64,000 nucleotides of DNA from Papaver somniferum (lineage: Eukaryota; Streptophyta; Magnoliopsida; Ranunculales; Papaveraceae): NCBI RefSeq assembly GCF_003573695.1, contig NC_039362.1:10546489-10610488 (forward strand), in the 5' to 3' direction. The position numbers and the translations under genes are program-made. The notes beneath the pieces are model-generated. The model ran no database searches and was not told the DNA's origin. It saw nothing but the letters and a program-made list of their open reading frames with translations. Below, piece by piece: positions 43,590-56,471 of the stretch; position 1 is the first letter of the stretch; the number at the start of each line of letters is the position of its first letter.

Positions 43590-45235
43590 ACAATGGCTAT
43601 TAGTGATTCTTCATCGTTTTAGAGTATTTTGGAACCAAATGATTTTAATTTTGAGAAACTAGGAAAATAATATTACACTGAACCTTAGAGAAATAAGGAG
43701 TTAAGGATGTAACCCAAGACCATTCTTCAAAACCATCAAAAAAAAAAACTTTAGAGAAATAAAAACCCGAGCATAATCAAATTAAAAATCCACATCTAAA
43801 TTGACATAAACAATAAAAACAGTATCTTAGACCTGCTCAAAAATATTCCAAATTAACGATTTACCTGAGTCAATTCATACCAATGTCGCCCTCCATCGCT
43901 AAGCAACAAAATTACCAATCCCATTTGTACTCTCCAATTTCTCATAAATCTATTCATCGATTAGTTTGGAAAACGATAATCAGCTCCCTTCAATCAAACT
44001 AGCATATATGAAACTTCCCCACAACCATCGTTCTTATCAAAAATTTAAAATTTTCTACCAATAATCCCTCCTTAATATACCAATACAAACTCTAATTTCT
44101 TCCCTTAACCCATTAATCTTACTTTCCCTCTCTTGTACACTAATGTTTTCTAACGAAACCATCTTTCTTTTCAATTTGTGTATTACTTTCTTGACCATCA
44201 GACCCTTCTCAATCCGTAACACATCAATAACCATCAAATCTGCCATCATCCAAAACCGATTCCCTCTCTTGTGCAACTAATATTAAAACTTTACCAAATC
44301 CACAATCCACAGATCTTGTAAAAGGAAGATGATAAAAGAGAGATTTCCTCGATTCAAGAAATTCCGACAATAAATGATCTGAAAAGAGACTGGAACTAGG
44401 AGAAATCGGAGAATCTATTTTCCCTAACCTAACTAATTAGGTGCAATGGAGCTGTTCAAAGTCTTGAACTTCTTAGTCTTAGACTCTTAGCTCTATCCGA
44501 TAAGTAAGGAATTTAGAAGAACAAAAAAATAATAATAAAAATACGTGTTGGTCTACCGACCAAAACAACTATACTTGTCCTATTTTTGTTCGTTTTGCTA
44601 ACAGGTGTCATATGTCTATGGTGTTTATACGTTTTTTAAGGAGTAGTTTTAATTTAAAAATCACATTTCTTATTTTTTTTCATTATCAGATATTACTATC
44701 ACTTACTGGTCAACCTAAATATATAAGGCGCGATTTTTGACAAAATTTTGCCTGAGCCAAATAAATTAGTTGCTTAAATGTCAAAGAATACACCGTTGCT
44801 AGAGTCTAATTTAATCAGGACAAATAACCAAAAAGAATGAGAATTAGGACCTTTCTAACGTAATAGAAGGTAGAAATTTTAATTGGTTCATTCATTTTGA
44901 TGCTTCATATCTGGAGTCTAATTTAATCATGAGATATGCAATTATAATTTAAGATATGCAATTATAATTCAAAAAGGAGTTGGAGCCCAATTTGTCGCTA
45001 GGCTACCAACCAAAAGTTTTGTATGATTCTCCTAATTGTCATTTGGAGATAGTAATCTGCAATTACTATATCGAATTATTATAAAAGACGTAATTGAGAA
45101 ATTGCAAGGGCGAAAGTGGAGGAGCTTCCAACTATGAACCGTGTTTTGTAATTGCCAATATTATAATGTAATGCAATGAACAAATGCTTCCATAGTTCCA
45201 TCTAATTTTTATTTTTTATATTCTTTTCTATATCA
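43590..45235. other. CACTA interior without recognisable gene
   Basis: AT-rich DNA. A short minus-strand frame at 44055-44276 (KVIHKLKRKMVSLENISVQE) is coiled-coil-like but isolated and unrecognised; it could be a lost 5' exon of the tnpA-like gene. Confidence 0.4.
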
Positions 45236-45239
45236 TTGG

Positions 45240-45660
45240 ACGTGCAAAATCTCTTCGTCAATGATTTGATGAAATATCTTGGATTTGAATTGTGTTTCAT
45301 TAAAAATGAATCCCATTTCTTATTTTGATGAGGGAAAAAAGAAAACAAGTCTATTAGGGACGGTCTTGAAAAAAAGTAGGAATCTCTGTCGAACTCATTC
45401 CAATTCCAACAGCCCAGATTCGGATTCCGTGGATTTCTATACTACTTCGTATCAACATATACATACTCGATATATCAACATCACTCGAACCGAAATCTCT
45501 TATTAATTACTTATTCAATGAGCATTCTCAATATCATTCCTTGAAGAGGACTTGAATCTCCACGCTCCTCAACACAAGAATTTGAGACTCACATGTGGAA
45601 GTGGTCTTGGTTAAGGGAGAAAGAGTTCTGATTGATTGGTATAGAAATAGAATCCACTAG
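45240..45660 (-). pseudogene. Plastid DNA insertion with decayed trnL-CAA
   Basis: 45538-45612 aligns with the reverse complement of plastid tRNA-Leu(CAA): TTGAAGAGGACTTGAAT(C), TCCACGCTC, the anticodon arm CACAAGAATTTGAGACTCAC and the acceptor end GGTCTTGG. Differences are mostly C to T or G to A, as expected for methylated nuclear DNA, and a D-arm deletion is present. The left 300 bp (GAATCCCATTTCTTATTTTG, GTCTATTAGGGACGG) looks like adjoining plastid spacer but is less certain. Not a functional tRNA. Confidence 0.7.
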
Positions 45661-45664
45661 ATGC

Positions 45665-46730
45665 AGATGCAAAAGCTTGTTTAGGGGCTAAGTCGGATGA
45701 AGGAACCAAAACTAAGTGTTGTGTCGTTAACAATTGTCCAAACTTGATAAACATATTTATTTTACGTTATTATATTACAAAAATTCAACCTTGGATAATT
45801 TCCTAGTTAGGATGGAGGTGAATGCATAATTTTGCAAGTCAATGTAGTTACTTCCCATGAATGTTATGAGAAAAAACATCTTTTATGCTATCTTAGGTGG
45901 AATTCGGTATACTCTTAGGACCTATAGTGATACCTCTTATTAGTAACCATGGCTTTTATCCCAAAATTGAAACACAAGAAAAAGAGGATGTGAGTTATAT
46001 GGCCACTTCAATTTTTCAAAGCAAATAGTCACTTATCTAGAAAATATATCAGGACCAAATGAACTGCGAATCCAAGCATACGTCTATAGATCTAGCTTCA
46101 CTAAATTGATTTTTTTTTTCTTTTTCTTTGAAGCATGAACTTTATTAATCTATTAGAGCCATATTGCATGAGGGTATTGTATACCCGAAGATTCGAATAC
46201 AGTTGGATCGAAACGCCAAGAAATTACTGAGATATTATAGTTGAGAAAAAGGTGAATATCAATCTCTGGATTAAAACTGCAGATGAGGGTAGATGTTGTA
46301 GTTGGCGTGCTGGATCTGGATGAGGTTGCTGATCATAGGCCTTCGACGAATGCTTTCCACAAGAAAAGTTGTACGTTTGATGAACATGATTGAGTCCACT
46401 AGGACTTGGTTGTTGGTGAGGGTTGTTGATACAATTGATCCGACACAGATATATCTTTGTACCCAATTGTGGTGGAGAACTACACAAACGATAATTGTTT
46501 ACCTCCTTTTTTCCGGTCATATCCAAAGCTTCAACCTGAGTTTTTTAGGTTTGAATGTGGCTTGAAGTATCGTCCAATCTTTTCCCTAGAAACATTTAGC
46601 GCTAAACTAACTAGCAATGTTATTACAAATGTTACAAAAACTGAAACCCAAATATAAGTAGAGTTACAACTATTAAGTTACTACTGCTAATAAGCTGCTA
46701 AACTAAAAAAAGGAACAAAATGAATTACAG
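45665..46730. other. CACTA interior, unrecognised
   Basis: No supported gene. Frames on both strands at 46224-46565 overlap each other and have no recognised motif. A T-run with TTTGAAGCATGAACTTTATT at 46110-46145 resembles the 3' end of a minus-strand retroposon. Confidence 0.35.
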
Positions 46731-46732
46731 AC

Positions 46733-47150
46733 TGTAATACCCTGATTTCGGCAGTGTTTCGCTGAATAGAATATAGGTAATGGTTTGTCCTTTCCTAACA
46801 CCGTAACCTTTTCAGTAAAATTGGCTCCAAAGTTGGCAGAAAATTCTGCAGTTAAGCGTGCTTGGGCTGGAGTAATCCAGGAATTGGTGACCTTCCGGGA
46901 AGTTGCTGCAGGATAACTGTAGCGATGCCCGTTAAAAATCCCACACTGTCGGATAACCACAGTGGCTAAGTGGGAAAAATATCGGTGAATGGACGGGTCA
47001 TTATAAATGGCTCCAATTTAAGGTGTCATTATAAATGGCTTCAATTTAAGGTGGTGGTATTTTAATACCCCAATTTCGATAGTGGTTCGCTGAATGGAAT
47101 ATAGGGAATGGTTTGTCATTTCCTAATACCGAGGCCTTTTCAACACAAGG
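46733..47150 (+). mobile_element. Cassandra-type TRIM fragment with 5S-rRNA-derived promoter region
   Basis: 46848-46910 matches plant 5S rRNA over its internal control region: GTTAAGCGTGCTTGGGC (box A), AGTAATCCAGGA and TTGGTGACCTTCCGGGAAGT (box C side). The surrounding 46733-46975 starts TGTAATACCCTGATTTCG and contains CGGATAACCACAGTGGC...GTGGGAAAAAT, as in Cassandra LTRs. At about 47064-47150 the start of the repeat recurs (AATACCCCAATTTCGATAG, TGGTTCGCTGAATGGAATA), a second truncated terminal repeat. Cassandra is a non-autonomous LTR element using 5S-like sequence for Pol III transcription. No coding capacity. Confidence 0.75.
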
Positions 47151-47159
47151 AAAAGTTTT

Positions 47160-47765
47160 ATTAAACTAAAGATTGTGATATATATATGCATTAAGCAAGT
47201 CCATTGGGGTGCGTATATTTGCTAATTTTCACCCCACAATGCGAATGCTAAATATATATATGCATTAAGCAAGTCCTTTGGCACAACCAACATCATATTG
47301 AAAAATACGAAATTACTTTCGCACATAGTGTTGAATTTGGGTCACATAATAAACTTCGGATCAGGAATAATAAGGTGTTATCGTATGGAAGGGTATTCAT
47401 ACTCTTAATATGGAATAAGTCACCTTATTGAAGAAGAATTTTTACCTCCATTAAGTTATAAAATCAAAAGTGCTAACATTGTTATTTATTTTCTACAAAA
47501 TGATGCTTGTAAAGTAAACGCTACTTCAGATCATGGGAGCTTGGTATTGGTTCCTCAACCCATCTAGGAAAACAATGTAGTGCCTTTTTTTAAGCAGGAA
47601 AACAATGTAGTTTACTTGATCAAAAAATAAAAAGTTACAAAATTTTATCAAACAAAGAGTGGAAAACTGATAAAAAAAATTAATTACACAATTTAAAAGA
47701 ATAAGGAGTTTAAATGAAGCAAGCTAGTAACAGTGAGGTCTACCTCTACTTTATTTTTAGAAAGA
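47160..47765. other. CACTA interior downstream of the TNP2 gene, no gene seen
   Basis: AT-rich. The phrase TATATATGCATTAAGCAAGTCC occurs twice (about 47188 and 47256). Nothing else recognisable. Confidence 0.4.
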
Positions 47766-47771
47766 CATTCA

Positions 47772-50700
47772 CTACATCTCATCATCACTCAGGATAACTT
47801 CTACATCACTGTCAATGTACTCGACTGCAGTTTCATCTTCTTCATCACTTTCTACATCATAAATAAAATTATCATTGAGATCAGTAGGTGTGTCTACTAC
47901 CTCTGCTTCTGCATCATGTCTACTAAATTCTCGTGCATCAAGATCTTCTTCTTCAACAGTTTCTAAAAGGGTTGAAACCTCGTTATTTTGGTATGCTTCT
48001 TCAATGGTTTTGTATGTTTCTGTTTCTTCTATCTCTTCCACCTCTTCTAGTTCTGGAACATCCCACAAATGCCTATGTTGCATCCTTTCTGCTACTTTCC
48101 AATTCGATCCAAATTTATAATCATCCAGGTAAAATACTTGTTGGGCTTATCGGCCATCAGCAAGCACAAATGGATCATCCTTATACCACCTGCCGCTCAC
48201 ATCTATACAAGTCAAGCTGTAATCCTTTTTAACTCTTTTCTTCTTTGGATCTAGATCGAACCATTCACACTTAAATAACATCACCCTATATGGATATACA
48301 TACTGCAGCTCTATGATGTCGGATAAAATTCCATAAAAATCTACCTGTTTGCCTTCATGTTCCCCTTCTACAACCAGTCCACTATATTGGGTCGTACGGA
48401 TGTCATCACGAGATTTGGTGAAAAACCGAACCCCATTCACAATACAACCTGAATATGATTTCACACGAGAATCCGGGCCACATGTTATAGAGTATAATTC
48501 ATCGGTTGCATCAGCTGATCCTTTGTCTCGCAAATCCAAAACCTGCATTGTAAAACATTACAAACAGTTAAACTAGATCAAATCACATATTACATTAAAT
48601 TTTAACTTGTTTGCATACTTACATGTCGTTTAAACCATTTTGGCAATTCTTGTATTTGACGTTGATGTAAATTGACATTAGACTATGCCTTTAATTCATT
48701 CATATGCTTGCTACACGTGAACAGGTGATAATAAATACCAAATTATCATTATCAAAGAATGCCAAACTCTGCATAAAGAATAGAGGGAAGTCACTTACTC
48801 TAAATACGGGCGTAACTCATCGCAATTATTCAACACATACCAACGAGCCATTTTTATCTCTTTTTTCGATAACTGTTTGTAAGTTGTACCACTAATTGGA
48901 CGGGCACTTTGAGAAAATACATGCAACGACGTCCCTTTTTTACCATGGCCATCACATGAGGTATCGTTATTCCGTTCTTCACAGTTAAATTTAGTTTCAA
49001 TACCATGGAGATACATTGTAAAGATTCCTTCACAATGTATCCTTCTGCTATAGAACCTTCTGGACGAGCTTTATTTTTCACAAACCTCTTAAGTGATCTT
49101 AGAAACCTGCAACCATATATAGATATGACTTAAACACATAGACATTCGACTTTTACATGGAAACTTGAATGTAAAAGCATGTAGTTTTGCGAAAAATACC
49201 TTTCAATTGGGTACATCCAATTATAGTTCACAGGACCAGCTATTTTGGCTTCATGCGGAAAATGCACAGCCAAGTGAACCATAACATCAAAAAATGCCGG
49301 TGGGAAGATCCTTTCCAATCTACAAAGAATCAAAACTATCTCTTTTTCTAATTTTTCCAGATACTTCACACTCAATGATTTTGCGCACAAGTCTCGGAAA
49401 AAGTTGCTCAATTCAATCAAGGCATCACAAATATCCTTATGCAAGTAAGCGCGGATTCCAACAGGAATAAGTCGTTGTAACAAAACATGACAATCATGGC
49501 TTTTCAAACCCAATATTTTGCCGTCCCTGATGCTAACTTTCCTCGAAATATTTGATGCATACCCATCCGGAAACTTTACTGACTTTAAAAACTTACAAAA
49601 CTCTCTTCTTTGTTCTGGTGTCAAAGCATAAGAAGCACGAGGCATGATACACTTATCCCTTAAATCTTTTAGATGAAGCTCTGACCTAATATTCATATCT
49701 GCGAGATCTAACCGGGCTTTTTCTGTGTCTTTTGTTTTCTTATCAAGGTTTAGCAATGTTCCCATAATGTTATCACATATATTTTTCTCAATATGCATAA
49801 CATCAAGCTTGTCTTATTCTAAGAAATTCCCAATATGGCAACTCAAAGAAGATACTCTTTTTTACCCAATTTAGCTCGTCACTGACACTACGCTTTCTTT
49901 TTTTACTTTTACGATTTGGGTTTTTTCCTAGCTCAACATGTTTGAATTCCTCTAACTGGTTTACAATATCATATCCATTCAATTCTTTAGGTGGAGGTCG
50001 AAGATCACTCTTACCATTAAACTGCTTGCTCCTTCTCCACGAGTGACCACGAGGCAAGAAGCGACGATGACCCAAGTAACCTATTTTACTCCTCAAACGT
50101 TGAGATGATGATTCAGAATTACATACTGGACATGCCTTGTACACTTTGGTACTCCAACCAGATAAATTCCCAAACGTTGGAAAGTCGTTTATAGTTAAAA
50201 TGATTGCGACATGCATTTGGAAACTCTTCCCTGTAGAGGCATCAAAAGTATCTGCTCCAACTTCCCATAACTCCTTCAATTCATCTATTAAAGGCCGCAA
50301 ATACACATCGATATCTTTTCCGGGGGCCTTGGTCCCTGGAATAAGTAATGACATCATGATGTATGGCTCTTTCATGCACATCCAAGGGGGAAGATTGTAC
50401 GGAATAAGTATAACCGGCCACATGCTGTAGGAGTTGCTCATATTTCCAAATGGATTAAAACCATCAGTAGCGAGTCCAAGCCTAACATTACGTGGATCTC
50501 TTGCAAACTGTTCATACTTGCCATCAAAATCTTTCCACCCTTTAGCGTCCGCTGGATGTCTTAGTATGTCTTCTGTTTCGACGCGCTTATCCTTGTGCCT
50601 ACCCTTGTGACATCGCATTGCAGATGCCGTGTGTTTTGACATAAATAATCTTTGTAATCTAGTCTTCAAGGGAAAGTAACGCAAAACCTTCTGTGCAACT

Positions 50701-51485
50701 TTTTTACCCTTACCCTGATGAAAGATATATCTAGGCTCGCTGCAAACAGGGCAGTCATCTCTTTTACTATGCTCCTTCCAAAATAAATCACAATCATATT
50801 TACATACATCAATCGTTTCATACCCCAACCCCAAGTGATTTAAAACCTTTTTAGCATCATAAAAAGTTGTTGGTATACTTGCACTAGGAAAAGCTTCATT
50901 TAATAATTTAAACACCATATTAAAAGCTTTAATGCTCATATGATTGAGCACCTTAATATGCATTAACTTAACCAAAAAATTTAAGGACGACATGTTGCTG
51001 CAACCTGGGTGTAATTCTCTCCTTTCTTCTTCTAATAATCCCAAAATTGACTCAGTTACTTTTGGATGATCATTATTAGCATCAGCTCTTTCCACGGGCT
51101 CTCCTGAAGATCCATTATCAATAGGTATTGGTAAACTTAAGTTATCTATCATCTCAAACATTTCATCCGGTTCGGGCTCTTCATTGTGCTGCATACTAGA
51201 GGTAGCTTCATCTTGCCTATTTGAATGTGGTAAGAAATCATTAAGGTTTAGCTTTTCACCATGATGCACCCACACTTGATAACTCGGGGAAAACCCGTTA
51301 GACCTCAAGTGTCGTTCAATCAAATCTAACTTACGTTTCGGGTTTTTATTCTGACAACTGCGACATGGACATAGTATTTTCTGCTCGGCATCAGTGTAAT
51401 TCTTTGCTACTACCATAAAAGACTGGATACCTTTTACATATTCGTCGGAAGTTCTATCTTTTAGCCGAATCCAACTCCTATCCAT
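47772..51485 (-). pseudogene. TNP2-type (tnpD) transposase of the CACTA element, broken
   Basis: ATG at 51483-51485 opens MDRSWIRLKDRTSDEY, the usual start; the open frame extends 30 codons further but without homology. Order: transposase-associated Cys domain (CPCRSCQN), TNP2 core (HLGLGYETIDVCKYDC, CPVCSEPRYIFHQ, LATDGFNPFGNMSNSYSMWP), then LDVMHIEKNICDN, DUF4218 (VHFPHEAKIAGPVNYNWMYP), a spliced block RFLRSLKRFVKNKARPEG, DUF4216 (LYSITCGPDSRVKSYSG, VMLFKCEWFD) and an acidic tail. Breaks: a frameshift near 49806, another near 49020, TAA at 48147-48149 inside DUF4216 and a TAG or TAA in the exon near 48680. The catalytic DDE-bearing core is largely readable but cannot be made as one protein. 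Confidence 0.88.
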
Positions 51486-51579
51486 CTTTGGTTTCCAGTA
51501 GTCACTAGCAAGGCATGTTAAGGTATCACCCAAAAGTAAGTAAAGGCATATAACCGGTATACTTATACTAATCAAAGAA

Positions 51580-54193
51580 GTATATATAGCTAATGTTCAA
51601 ATATCATGAAGAACAAAAAACAATCCCTCTTATCATAAAGTTTCTTTTTAAATATTACTAAAACATAAAACAAGCACAAAAATATGATCTTCATTTTTGA
51701 GAGAAAAAACTCTGACATCAAAGTTTTTCTATTACTCTTTGGCCTGTCTAACAGTCTTCAAAGCAACGGATTAAGAGCAAAAGCAATAAAGAAAGCTAAA
51801 TATTATAATACAACCAGGGACAAATTTAAGCAATATAGTGACACACTGACACTAAAAGACAACTGATAACAATACCAGATTGCTTCAATCTATTTTCTCA
51901 CTGTTACAGGGAATCCGTGATAACTGACAACAACAAACAGAGTTCTCTCCGACGACGTACTCTACAAATATACATTTGAATAGTGACATGGAAATTTGAC
52001 ATGTCTCTTTTACATGTTGTCTCTAAGATATTATAAACCTCCACCAGCAGAAGCCGACCAAGACGAAACGTAAACAATTGGAGGAACCTTATTCAAAAAT
52101 GACATCTTCTAAATCCACATATGGTGGACAAAGCCCAAACTTTGTTTCCAAATTTTTCACTAGACCAAGCAATTTATTCACCCAGACCAAGCAGGTCCGG
52201 CCAACCTTAAGCAAAACACATTACCTATCGATTCAAATGCTAAAGGCACTAACACCTCACATGCCACCATTGGTGTCATCGCTTAGCATCACAAGGTCAG
52301 TATTTTGCTGCTCAACGGTACAAGGTTTGGAACTAACTACTTCTTCGTACATGGTCCTGATTTGTAGTCTCTTACCAAACTACAGAATTATATATAACGG
52401 ATGAAAGTTAGATAGTCCAGTTATGTGAGCTTAAACTGCACCTTTATTCGTGTGTGTAGCCTTGAGATTATGGAGTTTTGATGGAAAATTGTAGGCTAAA
52501 GTGGCGGCAATCCCTAACCATAACATTTTATCTCTTTTGTACTAGTACAGGACATTGGTAAACAAAGACGTAACCTACTAATGGGTTCAAAATATAGCTG
52601 ATCATGGAAGTGCGTAACATGAGTACAAATATATATATATATATACATATTACTTTTTAGCCTCAGGAATCTTTGACAAACTTGGACCAAATAAAACCCT
52701 TATAAAACCCCTTTTCTCATTCATCCAAAACCAAATTTATCGTTCAAGGTTTCTCTTTCTAAGCTAATCAATTAGGTTACACATTACAGAAGTTTAAAAG
52801 AAACATTAAGATTTACTAAACAATCTAGGTAATCAGAGAAGTAATCAATTATAATTGTAAGTTACTAAGGTAGAAAATCTGCCTACATTTTTCATGCAGA
52901 ACATCCGCAAAGTAAATTTCAGTTGGGAATTTCAATTTAGGTCCCAAAATTGAAGAGCAACAAAAATTGACTTCAATAAGAATATAAAAGATTCAAACAA
53001 TACATAATGGAGCAAAAAAACAAAATGAAATTGCAATTAATGGAAATAGGTTGAAGATAATACCTGCAACTTCCAATTGATTTGTAGCAGCTTAATATGA
53101 AAATACTCTTTTAGGGAAAAAAACCTATTAAAATTGCGCAATAATTTATTTTTAAATGTTCAAATTATCAGGCAGAATTTGTTGAACAATAATTATTTGG
53201 TAAAAGAATAATACTGATGATATCTATGGAGAAAGGAGAATATCAGTTAGTGGAAGAGAAGGTGTTTAAACCCTTCGTGGGTTTTAGTAGTGGCGATGGT
53301 TGGTTTGGGGAGAACAGGTATTCAGGAGGAGAAACATCATTTTGTGGGAAATGTTATCATTAGAGGGTCGCCACGTCTGCACACGTTTTCCTCCAGGTCG
53401 TGGTATTTTCCTCGAGATCCAAGCTAAAGGTGAATAACAAGATTCACAATATATGAAGCACCGTGCCACAGTCCATTGAGATTATTTTATATAATTATAG
53501 GCAGTCAACGAAAATGCATCCATTTAGGAAAAAGCTTATGACTGGAAAATTCTAAAACATAAATACTCGTGTATTGGGGTAATACCAATTTCTGCGAGGC
53601 TAGCAAACCACAGCGGCAGTATAATAGGATTACTATGGGCAATTGAGAGTTAAGATCTTTAACTTTCTACTGGAATTTTTTCAACTAGAAACTCTGAAAC
53701 TCTATTTTGGATTTTATTTTGATTGCACCAGTTTGATAATTTGTTGCTCAAATGTAAGGCCGAAACATTAGTGTGCGCAAGGAAGTACTCGAAGAATGAG
53801 TAATCAACTTGTTCCCCTCCATAAAAGTAGAGAGTAGCGAGCTTATTAAACTAAAATTGCTTCATAAAAAATTATGAGATTAATTGTTCTCTAAAAATTC
53901 ATCTACATTGTTAAAATATACACCTTTGTAGTGAACATGGCGATTATGATTAACTCTATTTTTTTAGTCATTTTGTCGAATGAAACCAGATAGACTTGTT
54001 AACTTAAACATGGCGTCAGAAGCAGCATATGCAATATTCGTTTTGAATTGGTACTAGATTTGTAAATTAAAGCTTATTTTATTTCTACTAGATTCTCTAG
54101 CTCATTAAGATAACCTACACCTGCAGCAGCAAGTTCCTGTTAATCCTACTGACAGTTCTTGAAATTAGCCATTTCACATACTGAAGCAGCTCC
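51580..54193. other. CACTA interior upstream of TNP2, no recognised gene
   Basis: Mostly AT-rich sequence with a (TA)n tract at 52628-52646. A plus-strand frame at 52078-52404 and a minus-strand one at 53284-53469 have no recognisable motif. The 90 bp before the TNP2 start (CCAGTAGTCACTAGCAAGGC) reappears before the second TNP2 frame at 56890, so it is conserved leader. Confidence 0.45.
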
Positions 54194-54201
54194 ATTCCAT
54201 C

Positions 54202-56471
54202 TAGGGCTGTTCATGGTCGGTTTTGGTTCGGTTTCTAGCCAAACCAAAACCGAAACCAATACTATCGGTTTCTTAAAATATGAACCAAACCAATCCATTA
54301 ACCATTGGTTCGGTTTCTTAATGGTTCTAGCCGGTTTCGGTTTATTCCAGCGGATATCGGTTAACCGGTGCTGTGTCAGTTTCAGGAAACTGACAGTTCA
54401 AATCCAAGAAAAAAAAAACATAGTTCAAACCTACCTACAGGCTACAGACATTCACATTCCAATATTCCATACACAATCCAAATTCATAACATTCTTAAAC
54501 ACAATTCAAAAGATAAAGATTAGTAGATTACATCTTCTTTCAGTTTCACCAAAACTCATATAAAAAAAATAAACTAAGCAAGTTCCACCTAACTAGTAAC
54601 TACCTAAACATCCACAGTCTCCATAACATCTAAACAACATCGACACTTTCCAGCTATGCATCCACAAAATCAACTGATAGCTTCAGACTTTCCAGGGTTG
54701 CTGACTGCATGTATATGAAAATGGCAAGCAACTGGTAGTTAGAATCTAATTCATGTATATTTCCACTAATCATGATGGCAAGCAATACATGAAAATGCTA
54801 ACAGTGAAAAGACGTGACATGTAAACACACCATCAGGAGGACAATGTATCCACTAAATTAAACCTTCTGGGATTATATTTGATTTTGGTTTCGAACTTCG
54901 GAATCTATCTTTCTTTGCTAACTGAACATGATTAATCCAACTATCAGGAGGACAATCTATCCTTCTGATTTCCTGAAACTAGATGGCTAACACGTACATT
55001 AAGCATCTTAAAGTAAATTTTGGTTAATCAGGATCTGTACTTTGTCGTGCTTGTGTTTTAACATTCACTTTTGGTCCTGGCATCTTAAAGTAATGTTGAT
55101 GCGAAACGGCACAACAGCAGATAAATTAAACCTGATTGGCCGGATTTGAAAAGGTAGCCACTAATATAATAACTGAACCAGTCATTTTAAACATGCTTCC
55201 AAAAATATTTACCAACTTAAACTAATCCAATTGGTGAGATGAATTACCTTGGTACTCCTTAGTCCTCAACTTAAACTAATCCAAAGTGCATTCAAATACT
55301 ACTTATTAAAAAGATAAGTAAAGTGAATATAGATGATACACTTTATATGCACAAAGAAGTATTCTGTAATTAAGGAGTAGATAAATTCACTGGATGTCCT
55401 CTCAGCTAGAGCTAATCCCATGAGACCCACTGTCTACACGTAGATATCCAAAGGTTGGATTTTTATTGGAACATATCTGTCATTGTTTGACACTCACAAC
55501 TATGAACAAGCCTATGTAAATCAGGTCATAATACTTAATAGATCAATATATTTAACTAAATATTGTGAATATCAGTTCACTGCTAAATCAACATCATCAT
55601 TATCAAGTGTTATAATACTGAAGTGGGGTGCGCAAAAAAGAGCTGGATTTTAGTAAAAAATTGGTAAAAGAACGAATTGACACACTGGTACCAATCACTT
55701 GAACGAATTAGTAAAAGAAGACTGCAAATTTTAGAATCCTATTTTTCTAATTCTTGAGAAAAAATATCTTACTGGTGTTGATCCTGATTCCTCCATAGTT
55801 GAATCAAAGAAATCAACTTAATCCTGCAAAAAAACAAAACAACCAAAATCAAATCATTTTAGTAAACCCTAGATTAAATATAAATCATGTAAATCAAATA
55901 ACCCAAGTTACATAAATATGATACCTCTTAAAAGAAATTAGATGTTCACTTGTTTATTTCGTCTGAAGAATGAAGATGATACCTTCTACTAGTAAACCCT
56001 AGCTAACACTGACAGGTTACAAACTCATATGAACAGATTTCGCCTGAAAAGAAGGAGGAGGAGAAGAAGAAGAATGAGGGGATGATTAGATTCTACTAGA
56101 GTTTAGAGATCACGATTCATGATTTGATTTTTGATTTTCGCCTGAAAAGAAGGAGGAGGAGAAGAAGAATGAGGCGAAGAGATGTGAAGTGAAAATTAGG
56201 TCGACGAAATCAATGTATACCTGGGTTATAACTTAAGAAATATGAAGGGTGTGGATTGAATCTATCTGATATTAATCAACGGTCTATATTTATCGGTTTT
56301 CCAATGGTTTTTGGTTCGGTTTTCAGGTCAAACCAAAACCAAACCAGTAATGTCGGTTTTTCAACTTTTTTTACCAAACCAATCCAAATATTAATGGTCT
56401 GGTTCGGTTTCTTGCTTATTGGTCTGGTTCGGTCGGTTTCCAACGGTTAACCGACACCATGTTCAGCCCTA
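54202..56471. mobile_element. 2.27-kb non-autonomous hAT element
   Basis: Exact 8-bp target duplication ATTCCATC at 54194-54201 and 56472-56479. Ends are TAGGGCTGTTCATGGTCGG (left) and, reversed, TAGGGCTGAACATGGTGTCG (right). Subterminal DNA is full of (A)ACCGAACC / GGTTCGGTTT motifs. Inside, a 44-bp phrase (TTTTCGCCTGAAAAGAAGGAGG) is repeated near 56040 and 56140. No transposase seen. Confidence 0.92.

Noticed and set aside
45538..45612. Functional tRNA-Leu gene
   Set aside because: The D-arm is deleted and many stem positions are mismatched, so it cannot fold as a tRNA.
46848..46910. Genuine 5S rRNA gene
   Set aside because: Only the internal control region matches. The 5' third is diverged and it sits in a Cassandra-like repeat rather than a 5S array.
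52628..52646. (TA)n tract as an origin or regulatory site
   Set aside because: A short simple-sequence repeat with no supporting context.
54159..54563. 134-codon plus-strand frame across the hAT left end
   Set aside because: It runs through the hAT terminus and its GGTTCGG repeats, without a protein motif.
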